DNA of 64,000 nucleotides from Diphasiastrum complanatum. Taxonomy: Eukaryota; Streptophyta; Lycopodiopsida; Lycopodiales; Lycopodiaceae. The position numbers and the translations under genes are program-made. Shown piece after piece: positions 12,201 to 22,734 of the stretch. The notes beneath the pieces are model-generated. The model saw only the letters and a program-made list of their open reading frames with translations. It had not been told where the DNA came from and did not search any database. Where the stretch lies: contig CM055094.1 in NCBI GenBank assembly GCA_029204225.1, positions 5,718,063 to 5,782,062 of the forward strand, read 5' to 3'. Each line of letters starts with the position of its first letter. Within the stretch, counting starts at the first letter, position 1.

Positions 12201-15200
12201 TTGATCATCTGAAATGGTCTATAAAATCGAGGAGACAACTTCTCACTTAAATTTTTTTTTTAATACCAATTGACGGCAAGGTTGTAACTTTATATACACA
12301 TATTCACCTTCATGAAATCCTCGAAATGACCGAAGCTTGTTGGCATATATTTCATCTTTTGTTGAGCCTCTCGCATATGCTCCTGATTTACTTTGAGAAT
12401 GTTTTGCATATTTTGCAATTCATCTGCTACTGTTGCTACTTTTATATTTGCTAACTCCATGTCAATCGGCTTAACTGGTTCACATCCATACGATGCATGT
12501 CTAGTAGACATGTGAGGTGTTGAATTGTAACTGAATTCAGCTATATGCAGCCAATCAATCCATTTTGTTTGTTGCTGAGTTGCAGCGGATCGCGATCCGC
12601 TGGAAAAAACGATCCGGATCGCTAGCGATCCGGGACTAGAAACTCTGTCCCGGATCGCAAAAAAATTTGCAAATTTTTTTTTTATTGTGGAGGGATTCCC
12701 ACAGCTAGTTGCAATAAATGACCAATGAATAGCAGCATAAATACTGAAGCAGATACAAATGAAATGATTAGTCACTGTTTATCTGCAAATCCGTATCTGC
12801 AAAAACAATTTGCTTCAGTATCTGATTGAAGTGACTAGCAGATATTGGGGATTAACTATCTGAAATCAAGCAATAGAACTGCTCTTTTGAAATTTTTTCA
12901 CATGATACCCATATTGGCAGGTTTGAAAAAAAAAACAAAAAAAATTTGCGTTCCGGGAAACCCTAATGGGAAATCCCGGATCATGTTCCAGAACGCGATC
13001 CGAAACGCGTTCCAGATCGTGGCCTGCATCTTTGGTTTGTTGACCTGCTACAAAATGTTGCAAGTAGCATTTCAACCATTGATTTACTCTTTCTGTTTGT
13101 CTGTCAGTCTCTGGAAGGAGTGCGGTGCTCAATCATGACTTGGTCTTTAACGTCTCCATTATCTACTTCAAAAACTGTTTAGCCAATCTCAGATCTCTGT
13201 CACACACTACTTTCTTAGGTAGCCCATGCAATTTGAAAATATTCTTGAGGATTAGTTGTGTCACCTGTGCTACACCATAAGTAGTTTTATGGGGCATGAA
13301 GTAGGCATATTTATTGTTAGGTGGTCCACCACATAACTTCCATTATATACTCCCAATGTTGTTGGAAGAGATGGGATGAAATCCATCCTAATGCTTTCCC
13401 ACCACTGGGAAGGAACAAATGGTGGATTTAGCAAATGGTGGATTTAACATGCTCTACTTTGTTGACCTGACATGACGTACATTCCCGAACCATTGTATAT
13501 CCATCCATCCCTTGCCATTCGAAAAGATTTTTAACCTTTTGATAGGTCTTCAATATTCCAGATATTGACGAATCAATCTTGATTTTGGCACAAGAACTAT
13601 CTTTTTATTGTCATATACAAAGAATCCCATCCTCGAGTTGATAGTGAGACTGATTTTCACTTTTTGGGTCTAATAAGTCTCCCATGATTTGCGTCATAGT
13701 TGCATCCTTGGTAGACTCATCCATGATGATGGATTTCCAATCATTTTCCAACAAAATGAGTGGATTAGCATGCATCTTTCCAACATGTTTACTAACCTTG
13801 CTATGGTAATAACCTAAATGAAGGTCAATCTTAGAAAAGATTTGTGCTCCTTAAAGATCATCCAATAGATCATCCACTTGAGGAATTGAAAATCTATTCT
13901 TGATGGTAATCTTGTTTAGTGCTCGATAATCTATGCACATCTGGAAAGTACCATCTTTCTTTCTAAGGAGGAGTATGGGTGAGGCGAAAGGTTAAATCGA
14001 TGAACTCTTAATCAAGTAACTCTTGGAGTTGTTTTTTGGACTTCTTCTCTATCCAATTGAGACAATCTATATGGATGAATGTTGATTGTTTTTGAGCCTG
14101 GTTTCAATTCTATGACGTGGTCCATGAATCTTGTTGGAGGATCCCCTTTTGGTAATGGGCTTGGAAACAAATCTTCAAACTTGTCCAATACTCGTACTTT
14201 TGAGTTCATCGGTTTTGCATCAACTTTTTTAATTTTGCCATCATTCATCTCAACTTTCAAAAGGAACATATCCACATGCTTACGAGACATGTGTTGAGCT
14301 TTTGCCTTGGTGATTAGTCGTATGTAGGCACCCGATTATTCTTTTCTCTAACTGCAAATTTCAAATTCTTGTCTTGATGGCTTGAATTGCATTGTTCCTT
14401 GCTCAAAGTTAAAGGTAACATCACTAGTGTTTGTAACCATTCAAAAAGAAGTATCATGTCGATAGGTCCCATATCAACCACATACAAACTAGTTTTCAGC
14501 TCATATTTGACCATCTGAATCTTGGATTCTATTATGATTTTGTTGTAGGTAATAAAATTTCTATCAACAATCTGGACATGTAATATCTTTGGAGTCTTCA
14601 TAGTTTATAACTTACGGCTCCTAACTGAACAGCTATTGAAGAAATTATGAGTGCTTCCGCTATCAAGTAAATATAATTGCTCTTCCATTAATTTTTGCTC
14701 TAACACGAAAAGTTCCAGAAGAATGAGAACCATTAAATGCATTTAAGGACATGAACATAGACACTTCACTGTCAAACTATTCACATTGATGTTCTTGTAG
14801 CATCTGGAGATTATCTTTGTTCAACAAATTTTCATCCTCCTCTCCTGGCTGACAATCCTCACTAGAATTCCAAGTCATGGCCGTTAATCAAACTTCTTGC
14901 TTGCAAAATTTGCACACTTTCCAATGGTCTTTGTCATGAATCTCTTGACATTTGTATCTGAAGCAAACTCCCAACGCTTGGAGTTTCCTCTCTTGGTCTC
15001 CCCCCTTACTTTTTGTACAGAGGCTTTCTTAATTATTGCTCTAGACTCAACTTTATGAAGATCTGTGACTTTTTCTTATTGAGATGAGATTAAAATTTGC
15101 TGCTATTTTCATGGCTCTGTATAAACAAATAAACTTGCTCGTTACGCAGTGAGGAATACTGCTTCTTCCCTGAAAAATATCAAAAACAGCTATGCATTAG

Positions 15201-17176
15201 TTACCCTGCATGATAAATATATCAACCTTCATAGGTACCCATCTGCCAGACTTCGGCATATGCTAATGATATATATTAAGGAGAAAAGGAAAATCATCGA
15301 TGCAGAAAGCTACAGCCCCCGACTTGTTACCAGCCTTTACCGCTGGAAATTGAGCAATATATGTGCTATGTACCATAACGGTACGCCCTTCAGTGACGGT
15401 CTCGCGAGGGGCAGGACGTAGGTCTGGCGTTATCGACATATTTTAGTGCCATGCGTCACCTCCTAGGTGGTCACATGTCGCCGGCAAGACCGTGCTTGGA
15501 GACCCACTATGCTATGCCTGTAGAGTGGTGGGGCTTCCCCTTTTCCATTCACTCAAGTTACCCGGGATTTGGTGGATGGAGAGCACATGAAGTAGCCCGG
15601 ATGTATCTCCAGGTTAGGAGATGTGTGCTAGGGAGAGCCAAGGGTGATGGCCGGTGGTATGGGAAGCCGGTTATCGCCGGAGGCTTGACTAGGCATGTGG
15701 ATGTCGATAGCTCCAGTGCACGGGGGTGGGTCGGCAATGACCCTATGGATGGGTGGATACGGTGCGTCGTCACTGGCATGGGGTGTGTCAACCTTCAAGG
15801 CAATCGGAGATCTAGGGAGTTGTAACATTTGGTATCAGAGCAGGCCGATTCCTTTTAGGTGCACACGTTTCCTTTTATGCCTTTGCGGTTTCAAAATTCC
15901 CTTGGAAGATGGCTGTAATTGTTTTATTATAACCTTTGTCTCATGTTCTTATGAAAAGGTTGTGATATTTGGTTTGGAAGGAAACTAGTTTTTTTTTGTA
16001 AACTTTTTGTTTCCTTGGCATTGATCCTTTCTTTCCCTTTGAACCTTTAAATCTGTTTGGTTCTAAGTTGTGCAAGTTTCTGGTTTTTTTACCTGCTGTA
16101 AACTTAGAACTTTTTGTTAAAACCAGAATTGCTTGAGCTTAATTTTGTGACTTAAAAGATTGAAACAAGAAGCATCCTTGCTTTTCTGTCCTTGCAGTTA
16201 AAATTTAAGCGTAAAATTTTTCCTGTGATCTTGGTGTCTCTCTCAAGGTACAATATGTTGCTTGGCTGAAATACTTGGAATGCTGGGCGTGCATTTTTTT
16301 CCTGTGCAGGAGCACCTTTTCCTCCAAATTTTAAGGAGGTTGTGAAAACCATTTTTAAGAGGCTATTTCGAGTGTATGCCCACATCTATCATTCACATTT
16401 TCAGAAGATCGTCAGCTTAAAGGAGGAAGCTCATCTAAATACCTGTTTCAAGCACTTCATTCTCTTCACTTATGTAAGTTGTGTGCTTTTCATTCTCTAT
16501 GTTTCTGAATATTAGTTTATATAAAATGGCTAGTAGAGTTTTGCATGGTTAAGATTAAGTCTGGTTGAATCTGCATGTCCCTTCTTTGATCCTGATTTCT
16601 GGAGTTCAATCCTTCCTCATGAAGCCCATTGGTGTCACTCCAAGGCCCATGCGTTTGAGCATGCTTGATGTCTTTTATGTGCCACACTTTTAAGGCATGA
16701 TCTTCTTGATTATTTTATAGTTGTAGTTTGTATGAAGTGTCCAGAACATATATATATTCTAAGTCAGGAGTGTTGCTGTCTCTTGGTTTATTCATATCGG
16801 CCTCTTTCAATAGCGTTTTCCAGTTTCTTCTTGAGCAAACCCAAAGTGATGAAAATGAACGAGATCTAGACAATTCTTTGTCGCGGCTGAATCTGCCCTA
16901 TGCCTCTGGAGGTGTTACAGAAACTTGGGTCACTCATCTCTGTGCATAGGCAAAAAGATGCTATGTATGGATCTGAATAATTAGGAGTCATAGTGTATGG
17001 TGTTGCAAAATGTCAATGGTTTGAGACTTTGTGGGTGTCAACTCCAGAAAGGTGAAAATTTGACATGCTGTTTTCTACGTGGGGACATTATTTCGTCTTA
17101 AATGTCGGTGTGCAAAGTACTGATGGCATTTGAAGAATGATTGTTTGTAACACCATCTCTGGTAATTCATGCCAAG

Positions 17177-17217
<41 letters not shown>

Positions 17218-17779
17218 TAAGTAGCTATAGCCAACCACAAGCTCATTTAAGAACCATACTTCTCGCTCACAGAAATCGTTTCCATGACTAGCTACCTTCT
17301 CAAACTCTACTCTACACATACATAGAGTAGAAGTTTGAGAAGGTAGCTAGTCATGGAAACGATTTCTGTGAGCGAGAAGTATGGTTCTTAACTGAGCTTG
17401 TGGACGCATCCGTCTCTTACTATACTGGTTAAAATGTCTTGGTTTTTGCACATAACAAACTTTTGGGCCTCGACTGAGGGCAAATATGCATTGAAACTTT
17501 GCACCCTTTTAGTTTATTGTACTGATTCATTTCTAGGATCATTTTGCAGCATTTGATGCTTCTATTGCTAGAACTGAAATCACACTAGAAGAATCTACTT
17601 TTTAAAGCAATCTACGTAGGAATGTGTTAGTGTATTTAAGTAATGCCAGGGTTTTAAATAACACTGAGTATGCTATTGCTAATTAGCTACTGAAATGGGT
17701 GCAGGAGTTTGGTTTAGTGGAGAAGAAGGAGCTTGCACCATTACAAGAGCTTATTGACTCCATTCTGTTGCCATATTAA
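5488..17779 (+). CDS. MOB1: MOB kinase activator-like 1 (MOB1), 3' four exons; N-terminus off-window
   Basis: Coding exons 5488-5581, 9292-9425, 16310-16473 and 17705-17779 join in phase to 155 residues ending [13 protein letters not shown]-stop. MOB1 proteins are small zinc-bound adaptors that bind and activate NDR/LATS-type kinases in the Hippo/mitotic-exit pathway, and in plants affect cell division and growth. Both halves of the zinc site are visible: CTPENC in exon 1 of this set and HIYHSH in the third. Conserved blocks include [26 protein letters not shown] and [13 protein letters not shown]. Family length is about 215 residues, so roughly 60 N-terminal residues (one or more exons) are missing, presumably left of the window. 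The reading frame shown is intact and all splice sites are GT-AG. Introns of 3.7, 6.9 and 1.2 kb are filled with transposon debris. Family assignment is very secure; activity is not testable here. Confidence 0.93.
6013..6345 (+). mobile_element. Ty3-gypsy gag C-terminal fragment with CCHC knuckle
   Basis: A Lys/Arg/Ser-rich run (about 6035-6210) leads to a nucleocapsid-type knuckle, [14 protein letters not shown] (C-x2-C-x4-H-x4-C, about 6262-6303). Two stops break the frame before it. This is the end of a retrotransposon gag in the first visible MOB1 intron; no protease follows. Confidence 0.6.
6936..8400 (+). mobile_element. Ty3-gypsy remnant: gag, CCHC knuckle, protease start, then integrase end
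   Basis: The part at 6936-7760 resembles the gypsy gag capsid region (WWRDLQP near 7256) but carries many stops. A knuckle [14 protein letters not shown]-like lies near 7795-7835, and a protease start with ILVDS near 7945. From about 8110 the sequence jumps to the C-terminal integrase block ([27 protein letters not shown] to about 8395). Reverse transcriptase and RNase H are absent, so an internal deletion of about 3 kb is inferred. It sits in the MOB1 intron, same strand as the gene. Confidence 0.7.
8401..9186 (+). other. Intronic stretch without recognisable features
   Basis: Low-GC intron sequence of the MOB1 gene. I see no coding similarity, hairpin or LTR boundary. It includes a polypyrimidine patch near 8630-8800. 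Confidence 0.5.
9187..9264 (+). repeat. Compound (GT)n(GA)n microsatellite upstream of a MOB1 exon
   Basis: About 13 GT units switch directly to about 26 GA units. The tract ends 27 bp before the exon at 9292, so it lies where the branch point and polypyrimidine tract of that intron should be. Confidence 0.95.
9292..9425 (+). CDS. MOB1: MOB1 exon (second visible)
   Basis: 134 bp. The acceptor is TTTCTCTGCAG and the donor is CTTG|GTATAC. It encodes [20 protein letters not shown] through IFPQKL, completing a Lys codon at its start and leaving one base of Gly at its end. Intact frame. Confidence 0.95.
9426..11889 (+). other. MOB1 intron, unidentified repeat-like sequence
   Basis: About 2.5 kb of intron with no domain I can name in six frames. 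Uneven composition, and runs such as ATGAGTATGCGACCAGC near 9890, suggest old transposon sequence, but no LTR, PBS or protein block supports a class. Confidence 0.5.
11890..15010 (-). mobile_element. Ty3-gypsy chromovirus, degenerate, minus strand
   Basis: Reading right to left: a Cys-rich knuckle region (about 15000-14880), protease-like sequence (14601-14314), the RT entry region (14290-14012: [13 protein letters not shown]...DHVIELKPG), RT palm (about 14000-13860: [16 protein letters not shown]), then integrase with WQGMDGYT (near 13500) and [12 protein letters not shown] (near 13110). Integrase continues with AEFSYNST (about 12540), SPRFYRPF (near 12230) and a C-terminal block with [16 protein letters not shown] (about 11975-11920). 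That last block resembles the end of a chromodomain, which would place it among chromoviruses. Many stops and deletions, including most of the RT/RNase H. It lies inside the MOB1 intron, antisense to the gene, and is split by an insert at 12575-13034. Confidence 0.85.
12575..13034. mobile_element. ~460-bp hAT-like miniature element inside the chromovirus integrase
   Basis: The insert separates two adjacent halves of one integrase block (HFVAGQQTK and QQTKWIDWL on the minus strand). It is flanked by an identical 8-bp direct repeat GTTTGTTG (12567-12574 and 13035-13042), the size typical of hAT elements. Its ends are imperfect inverted repeats: CTGAGTTGCAG at the left and CAAAGATGCAG read inward from the right. 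Both subterminal regions are crowded with GGATCGC/GCGATCC motifs. It has no coding capacity, so it would have needed a transposase from elsewhere. Class is inferred from TSD length and ends. Confidence 0.7.
15420..15850 (+). mobile_element. LTR 3' part with iMet primer-binding site (solo remnant)
   Basis: An unusually GC-rich stretch ends TTGTAACA at 15827 and is followed two bases later by TGGTATCAGAGC (15830-15841), the standard plant primer-binding site complementary to initiator-Met tRNA. This marks the 3' edge of a 5' LTR on the + strand. The left LTR edge is uncertain and may extend to about 15150. No gag or pol follows before the MOB1 exon at 16310, so only the LTR and leader survive. 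Confidence 0.65.
15830..15841 (+). promoter_or_regulatory. Primer-binding site (tRNA-iMet)
   Basis: TGGTATCAGAGC, two bases after an LTR ending in ACA. It is the priming site for minus-strand DNA synthesis in an LTR retrotransposon. Confidence 0.75.
15851..16309 (+). other. MOB1 intron end
   Basis: T-rich intron sequence leading to the TTTTTTTCCTGTGCAG acceptor at 16309. Nothing else was recognised. Confidence 0.6.
16310..16473 (+). CDS. MOB1: MOB1 exon (third visible)
   Basis: 164 bp. The acceptor is CCTGTGCAG and the donor is TAT|GTAAGT. It encodes [19 protein letters not shown], then [15 protein letters not shown] and [13 protein letters not shown]. The two zinc-binding histidines are in HIYHSH. 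Near-universal MOB1 sequence with an intact frame. Confidence 0.96.
16474..17179 (+). other. Last MOB1 intron, 5' part
   Basis: Ordinary AT-rich intron. No coding or transposon similarity was recognised before the TA repeat and hairpin. Confidence 0.5.
17180..17215. repeat. (TA)n microsatellite
   Basis: About 18 TA units, ending 19 bp left of the long inverted repeat in the last MOB1 intron. Confidence 0.95.
17235..17403. repeat. Long near-perfect inverted repeat (foldback)
   Basis: Two ~80-bp arms (about 17235-17314 and 17322-17403) are reverse complements with only about one substitution (CATTT against CAGTT) and one single-base bulge near the loop; the loop is about 7 bases. Because it lies in a MOB1 intron, it would form a hairpin in the pre-mRNA. 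It has no protein content. Candidates are a foldback miniature transposon, a young miRNA/siRNA precursor, or a local inverted duplication. Function is unknown. Confidence 0.93.
17705..17779 (+). CDS. MOB1: MOB1 terminal exon
   Basis: 75 bp. The acceptor is GGGTGCAG. It encodes [19 protein letters not shown] through the terminal LLPY and a TAA stop at 17777-17779. This matches the usual MOB1 C-terminus. Confidence 0.95.
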   Translation, partial: EFGLVEKKELAPLQELIDSILLPY

Positions 17780-20603
17780 GCCTCTACACATTAGCAGCTC
17801 TGATCTCGTAAACATTAACTTTGTGAGAAAACTGCATTTAGAATGGCATGTAAAGCTTCTTATAACATATCTATTTTTTTTTATTCTGTTGCGACTCATG
17901 AGAAAGTTCCGGTTAAATGTAACACTTGAGATTCCATAGTAGCCTGCTGCTTGCTTTATATGTTGTCTCATGATGACATTGTTGTACAAATATATGACAA
18001 CTTGGAGCAATCTACTTTCCACTATAAGACAATTGTATTTCTGAAATTAGGACTCAATGACAAGCTCTTTGGTTGTGCGGTTTCGTGATGAGTGGCATCA
18101 CATATTCGTTACATCTTTTCCTGCCAACATCTCTGACGAAAGTCTTGCCATTGTTTGTATGAGCAATATCAGTATCACTGATGGCATATTTTGACAGTGA
18201 GTCCATTTGCTCATTATGAGGTTGACAGTGTATAATTCATCATTGTGGATGAGTTTAATGAAAAGAAATCCTTGGACCACCAAATTTAAAGCATAGACAT
18301 CACCAGAATGTTACTCTAATGCAAATACCACTACGAGCCTTGGCTTCAGTTGACCATGCTTAAAAATGGAGCTCTTTGAATGTAAAGAGGAATTTCGATG
18401 TGAACGCACAATGTGGCATAGTTTTGGGAAACTTTTCCTGCCCATGAATGAGTACCCCTGGGGAAAGGGGAAGCGATAATTCAGAAATGGGATTCAGGAA
18501 AAGGGGAAGCACCATGTCATTACAACAGCAAACTAGTCCAAGGTAGTTACAATAGTGCACGTGCAAGAGAGGGAGATTTTGAGGGAGAAAGTGATTCACT
18601 TTGTAAAGGAGAGAAATGATGTTGAAATCAAGTCAACAAGACGCCTAGAAATTGTTAGTTCAAATTTGACCTGTAAAGAAATGACAGCATGTTATGGGGA
18701 ACGATGGAACGTGATTCCCAAATCGTTTGCTCAAAACATTTCCCAGGGCCGTTTGGGAAACATAGAGTTATGAAAAACATGTTTCTCATTAGAAAAGTTG
18801 GGGAAACACGCTTCCACATAACCATTGTATGTGGTCAATAGTGCAGCATGAGCTTTTTCTTTGAACAGCCTAATTATATTGTAGCAAGTATCTTAATAGT
18901 GTAAATTTTTTTATCCACATTTTTAAGCATGTGAATAACAGATTATTGGAGCTATCTTATTAACTTTATATCATGCTAAGTGGCATGCTAGTTAATCCCT
19001 TGTCTCTTCCTCGAGATTTGGAGGAAATAGGATACTGGAACATTGATGCTTAATTTATCCATGTAAACCATAATCAATACGGAAATTCTTAGAATGACTA
19101 TCTACCACATCATGTATAGTGATTAGTGTAACTACCAAGATTGGTTTTTCTTGTACTTGGACCTTCCCACAATATATTATGGTTTTACATCTTTTGATAG
19201 TCTGATACTCAAATAGCATTCTAAATCATGTGTTAATTGGCAAGGGGATTGAAAACCTTACTCAATTTGAAACTCCACTGTATTGTGTAGTGCAGAGTCT
19301 AAATCCCAGATTTTATAGAGATGTAGATATGGGGTCTAAAATTTTATATGATTAAAATCTATGGATTTTTTGCATTATTTGATGCACTAAGAATGAGGAA
19401 ATAAAAAAACGTTTTGAAGAAATAATTAAAGTATGGATAACATGCTTAAAGATGTTTTGATGAAGTCCTTCAAAGTATGAATGTTGTAGTCTAGTTTTTA
19501 CTAAAAGTTATTTGATGTCATGTTAATGTTAAAACACCAACTCACGTTTTATTGGAGTGTCGTGCATCTTGGAATTATTCATAAAGTATCTTACAATCAT
19601 TATATAATTTTACGACTGTTTTCTATTCATATGCTATCCATTCTTATGAATTGATCAGTCTAAAAATAGATGTGCAATGCGTACGAAGCTAGTACAACCT
19701 ATAAAACCCTATGATAGATTATTTTTCCACTGGTATGTTCAATTAGCCCATGGCTTTGGGTTGATGAGCTAAAGCACACTATAACGATGGCTTTCACAAT
19801 TTTTTTTGAGGTTGTTTGTTTGGAAGCGTCACTACTAAGGTGGTATTACAATCATAAAGTATGAATGTTTAGGCTATGTTGGTGATGCAAAATATCTAGA
19901 AAGGTAAGTTAAGCTAATGTGCAATGCAATTTAAAAGGTAACACTAAACAACATCTAACAACCCATCTTTTGCAATATGACAAACTTTTCTTAATGGAAC
20001 CATACACTAAATGCCAGTCAAACTACCAGCTAGGTATTTTCATTCATCAAACTTGAAAGCTAGAAGTAAGTGTACAAAGTAACCATAATGTAGATTCACC
20101 ACAATGTTCAAAACAATATACCGATAAACAAAACAATAAAAAAAAAAGTTGTGATGGAATGCGAATTTATTAGAAGCATGCAATCAATGTACATATCCAA
20201 AGATGTACTACCATTATCCTAAGTAGGAACAATGTTCAAATGTACAATTATGAATGATATGTCAACTAATTACGGTTTTAGATAGTTGCTGTCAATGAGG
20301 CTAACATCATACCATGAAAACATGCTCTCTTTAACTATAGATTCACATACCAACTATCCATTCAAAAGCAATTTGTAGCTCTCATCACTAGTGTCACAAA
20401 TGTCATAAGAATCTCTTAGGCTTTTTCCAAACAGGTTTTGTTTCCAAGAGCAATTGTAATGATCCTCAAATTGTTGTTTCAATTGAACTTAAATATTTGA
20501 ACTCAACTTCCCGGCCTATCACTATCTATCTATCAACAACTACTTTTATTTTCATAGACAAATCATTAATCAAAAAATTAGATTTTTAATTTGGATAATG
20601 TTT
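17780..20603. other. MOB1 3' flank and unidentified intergenic DNA
   Basis: The start is presumably the MOB1 3' UTR, but I see no clear poly(A) signal. The rest is AT-rich with no gene. GGGAAAC-type runs recur near 18430-18800, including CAGGGCCGTTTGGGAAACA at about 18745. This resembles one end of a miniature DNA transposon, but I could not find a matching inverted end. Confidence 0.5.
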
Positions 20604-20677
20604 GAGACGTTTACCCAACCAAACTGTCAAGAGCCCACTCGAGACGTTTACCCAACCAAACTGTCAAGAGTCCACTC
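20604..20677. repeat. 37-bp tandem duplication
   Basis: Two adjacent 37-bp units start GAGACGTTTACCCAACC and differ by one base (GAGCCCAC against GAGTCCAC); five bases of a third unit follow. It lies left of a minus-strand copia LTR. Confidence 0.9.
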
Positions 20678-20699
20678 GAGACAAGTTTTTGAAAATTCA

Positions 20700-21209
20700 T
20701 AGTAGCTGTCAAAATTAAAGATCCAAACAGATCCTAAACATAGATCTAGGCACAATAGAAGATGCACAAAAACAATCTAACATTTATAGACAATTCTACA
20801 CATAGAATTGCTAGTTTGATCAAGATCTACTCATCATAACTTGATAGATGCAAGAGATATTAAAAACTCTGAAGCTTCCAAAATGGAAATACTTCTTGGA
20901 AACTCTTTTTCCCACATAGACCCTATTATTTATAGCAGAGAGTGATGACTCTCCCCCCTCCAAATAGATGAGTTTAGCCAAGCTTATCAACAACTAGCCC
21001 TAAAATAGTCATATTGGCCAAAATTGCCAAATTAAAGATAAAAATGAACTTTTAATGACCGAGTGAAATTGGAAACAACTTAAAAATGGTCATGTGTACC
21101 GGTTTTACACATGTGAACTAACCATGTACACCTTATCTGCATATTTCTCATATAGACTCAAATTGCCAAACTAACTAGGAAAGTACAAAACTAGTTGACA
21201 ATTTTCACA
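20700..21209 (-). mobile_element. Copia 3' LTR (minus strand), left edge uncertain
   Basis: On the minus strand a purine-rich GTTGAAGGAGAAG (a polypurine tract) ends at 21210 and the next bases TGTGAAAATTG start an LTR-like region running left. A TATAAATA on the minus strand (20927-20934) suits an LTR promoter. The left boundary was not found. Confidence 0.5.
20927..20934 (-). promoter_or_regulatory. TATA box in the copia LTR
   Basis: TATAAATA on the minus strand within CTATAAATAATAG, about 275 bp inside the inferred LTR start. Plausible element promoter; unproven. Confidence 0.4.
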
Positions 21210-22730
21210 CTTCTCCTTCAACTAGTTTAGCATAAATCTAGAACATAAACCAAGATGTGATCTATGCTTAATGAATAAGTCTTTTCCCAATGATTTGATG
21301 AAGATATCAGGCACACATTCAAACATGTTGAAACTCCACCTTTTCCAAGACTTGATCCCTCACAAAGTGATGTGTAACCTCAATGTGCTTGCTCCTTGCA
21401 TGAAAAATCGGATTGTTAGCCAAAATTTGAGCTGAAAGGTTGTCACAAAATATGATTGGAGTAATCTTAGAATCAAACAAGTAAAGATCCAATAGCATCA
21501 TTTTGATCCATAGCATTTTTTTGGTCCATGTAGTCAATGCTTTGTACTCGGCCTCGATCGAAGATAATGAGATAGTTAGTTGCTTCTTTGACATTCATGA
21601 GATAGCTCCATTTCCTATGAAAATAGCATATGCTCCTATCCATTTGATCACCTGCAAAGTCCGAATCTGAAAATTAATAAAGGAATTGCCTTCTTGTCTT
21701 GTGGAAGCTCCACCAACCTACAAGTGTTGTTCTTCATAAGAGCTTGATACTCAAGGTCCATTGCTTGGATCCACTCTTTCTTTTTCCTTGCTTCTTCTAC
21801 ACAAGTAGGTTTATCAAAAGAAGTTAGGAAAGCAAAATTTGTACCCTCAACAATTTGCTTACCCTTCTCATCATATGTGAGCCTTGATGGTTTTTGCCTT
21901 TGCCTTGATATCCTCCTTGGGTTTTGACTTGTAGATGCCTCTCCATCATCCAAAGAACCATCAACATCATCAAGAATGTTAGATCCATCCAAAACACCAC
22001 CATCAACATCAACCTTTGGAACCTCACTATATCCAACAAAAATGCCCTTCTTGAAGAAGGATCCTCTTTAGTTCTATCATCAAGTGTAATGTTGACATAG
22101 TAAGTGCATCCAAAGATTTTGAAGACTCTTGACACTCGGCCTCCTACCAAAGAGAGCTTCAAAAGGTGTCTTATCCTTCAATGGTACACTTGGCCACCTA
22201 TTGCAAAGATAGTTTGCACATGTCAAGGCTTCACCCCAAAAAGATTTAGGAAGATTGGCACTTAACCTCATACCTTTGACTCCTTCACACAAGGTTCAAT
22301 TCTTCTTCTCGGCCACTCCATTTTATTGTGGAGTCCTTGGGCTTGATTGCTCCCTCTTAATCCCATGTGCATCACAAAACTCCTTGAATTTTGTCAAAAT
22401 GTACTCACCACCATTTTCACTCCTCAAGAACTTGATCTTACTATTGAATTGGTTCTCCCTTGCATTCTTGAACTTCACAAAAAACATCAAACACCTCATC
22501 TTTGCTCTTTAGAAGATATACCCAAGTAAATCTACTAAAGTCATCAATAAATGTGACATACATCTTAGCACCACCATTGCTAATTGTACTCATACTATGT
22601 ATCTCCGAATGTACAAGTTGAAATGGCTTACTAGATCTTAGGTAGATCTATTATAAGGTAATCTATGTGACTTAGATAAAGCACAATGTTCACATAGATG
22701 ATTAATATTTGTGAGAGATTTAGGAAGAGC
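21210..22730 (-). pseudogene. Copia pol remnant: integrase, linker, RNase H (RT deleted)
   Basis: Minus-strand reading gives integrase C-terminal sequence (about 22292-22080: LPKSFWGEAL, CNRWPSVP, KTPFEALFG). A linker with MLDGVDGS-type acidic and QRQKPSRLTYDEKGKQ sequence follows, then the RT entry (about 21800-21660: EEARKKKEWIQAMDLEYQAL, NNTCRLVELP), and directly the RNase H end (21594-21319: LSSIEAEYKALTTW, FHARSKHIEVTHHFVRDQV). Most of RT is missing between about 21660 and 21600. It is the same family as the + strand copy at 22735-23350, which faces it. Confidence 0.85.
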
Positions 22731-22734
22731 TTTC

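Noticed and set aside
15451-15825. 124-residue open frame in GC-rich DNA at 15.5 kb
   Set aside because: It ends exactly at an LTR edge before a primer-binding site; high GC makes chance open frames long. No domain.
18745-18765. CAGGGCCGTTTGGGAAACA as a miniature-transposon end
   Set aside because: The word is typical of such ends, but I found no opposite inverted end or target-site duplication.
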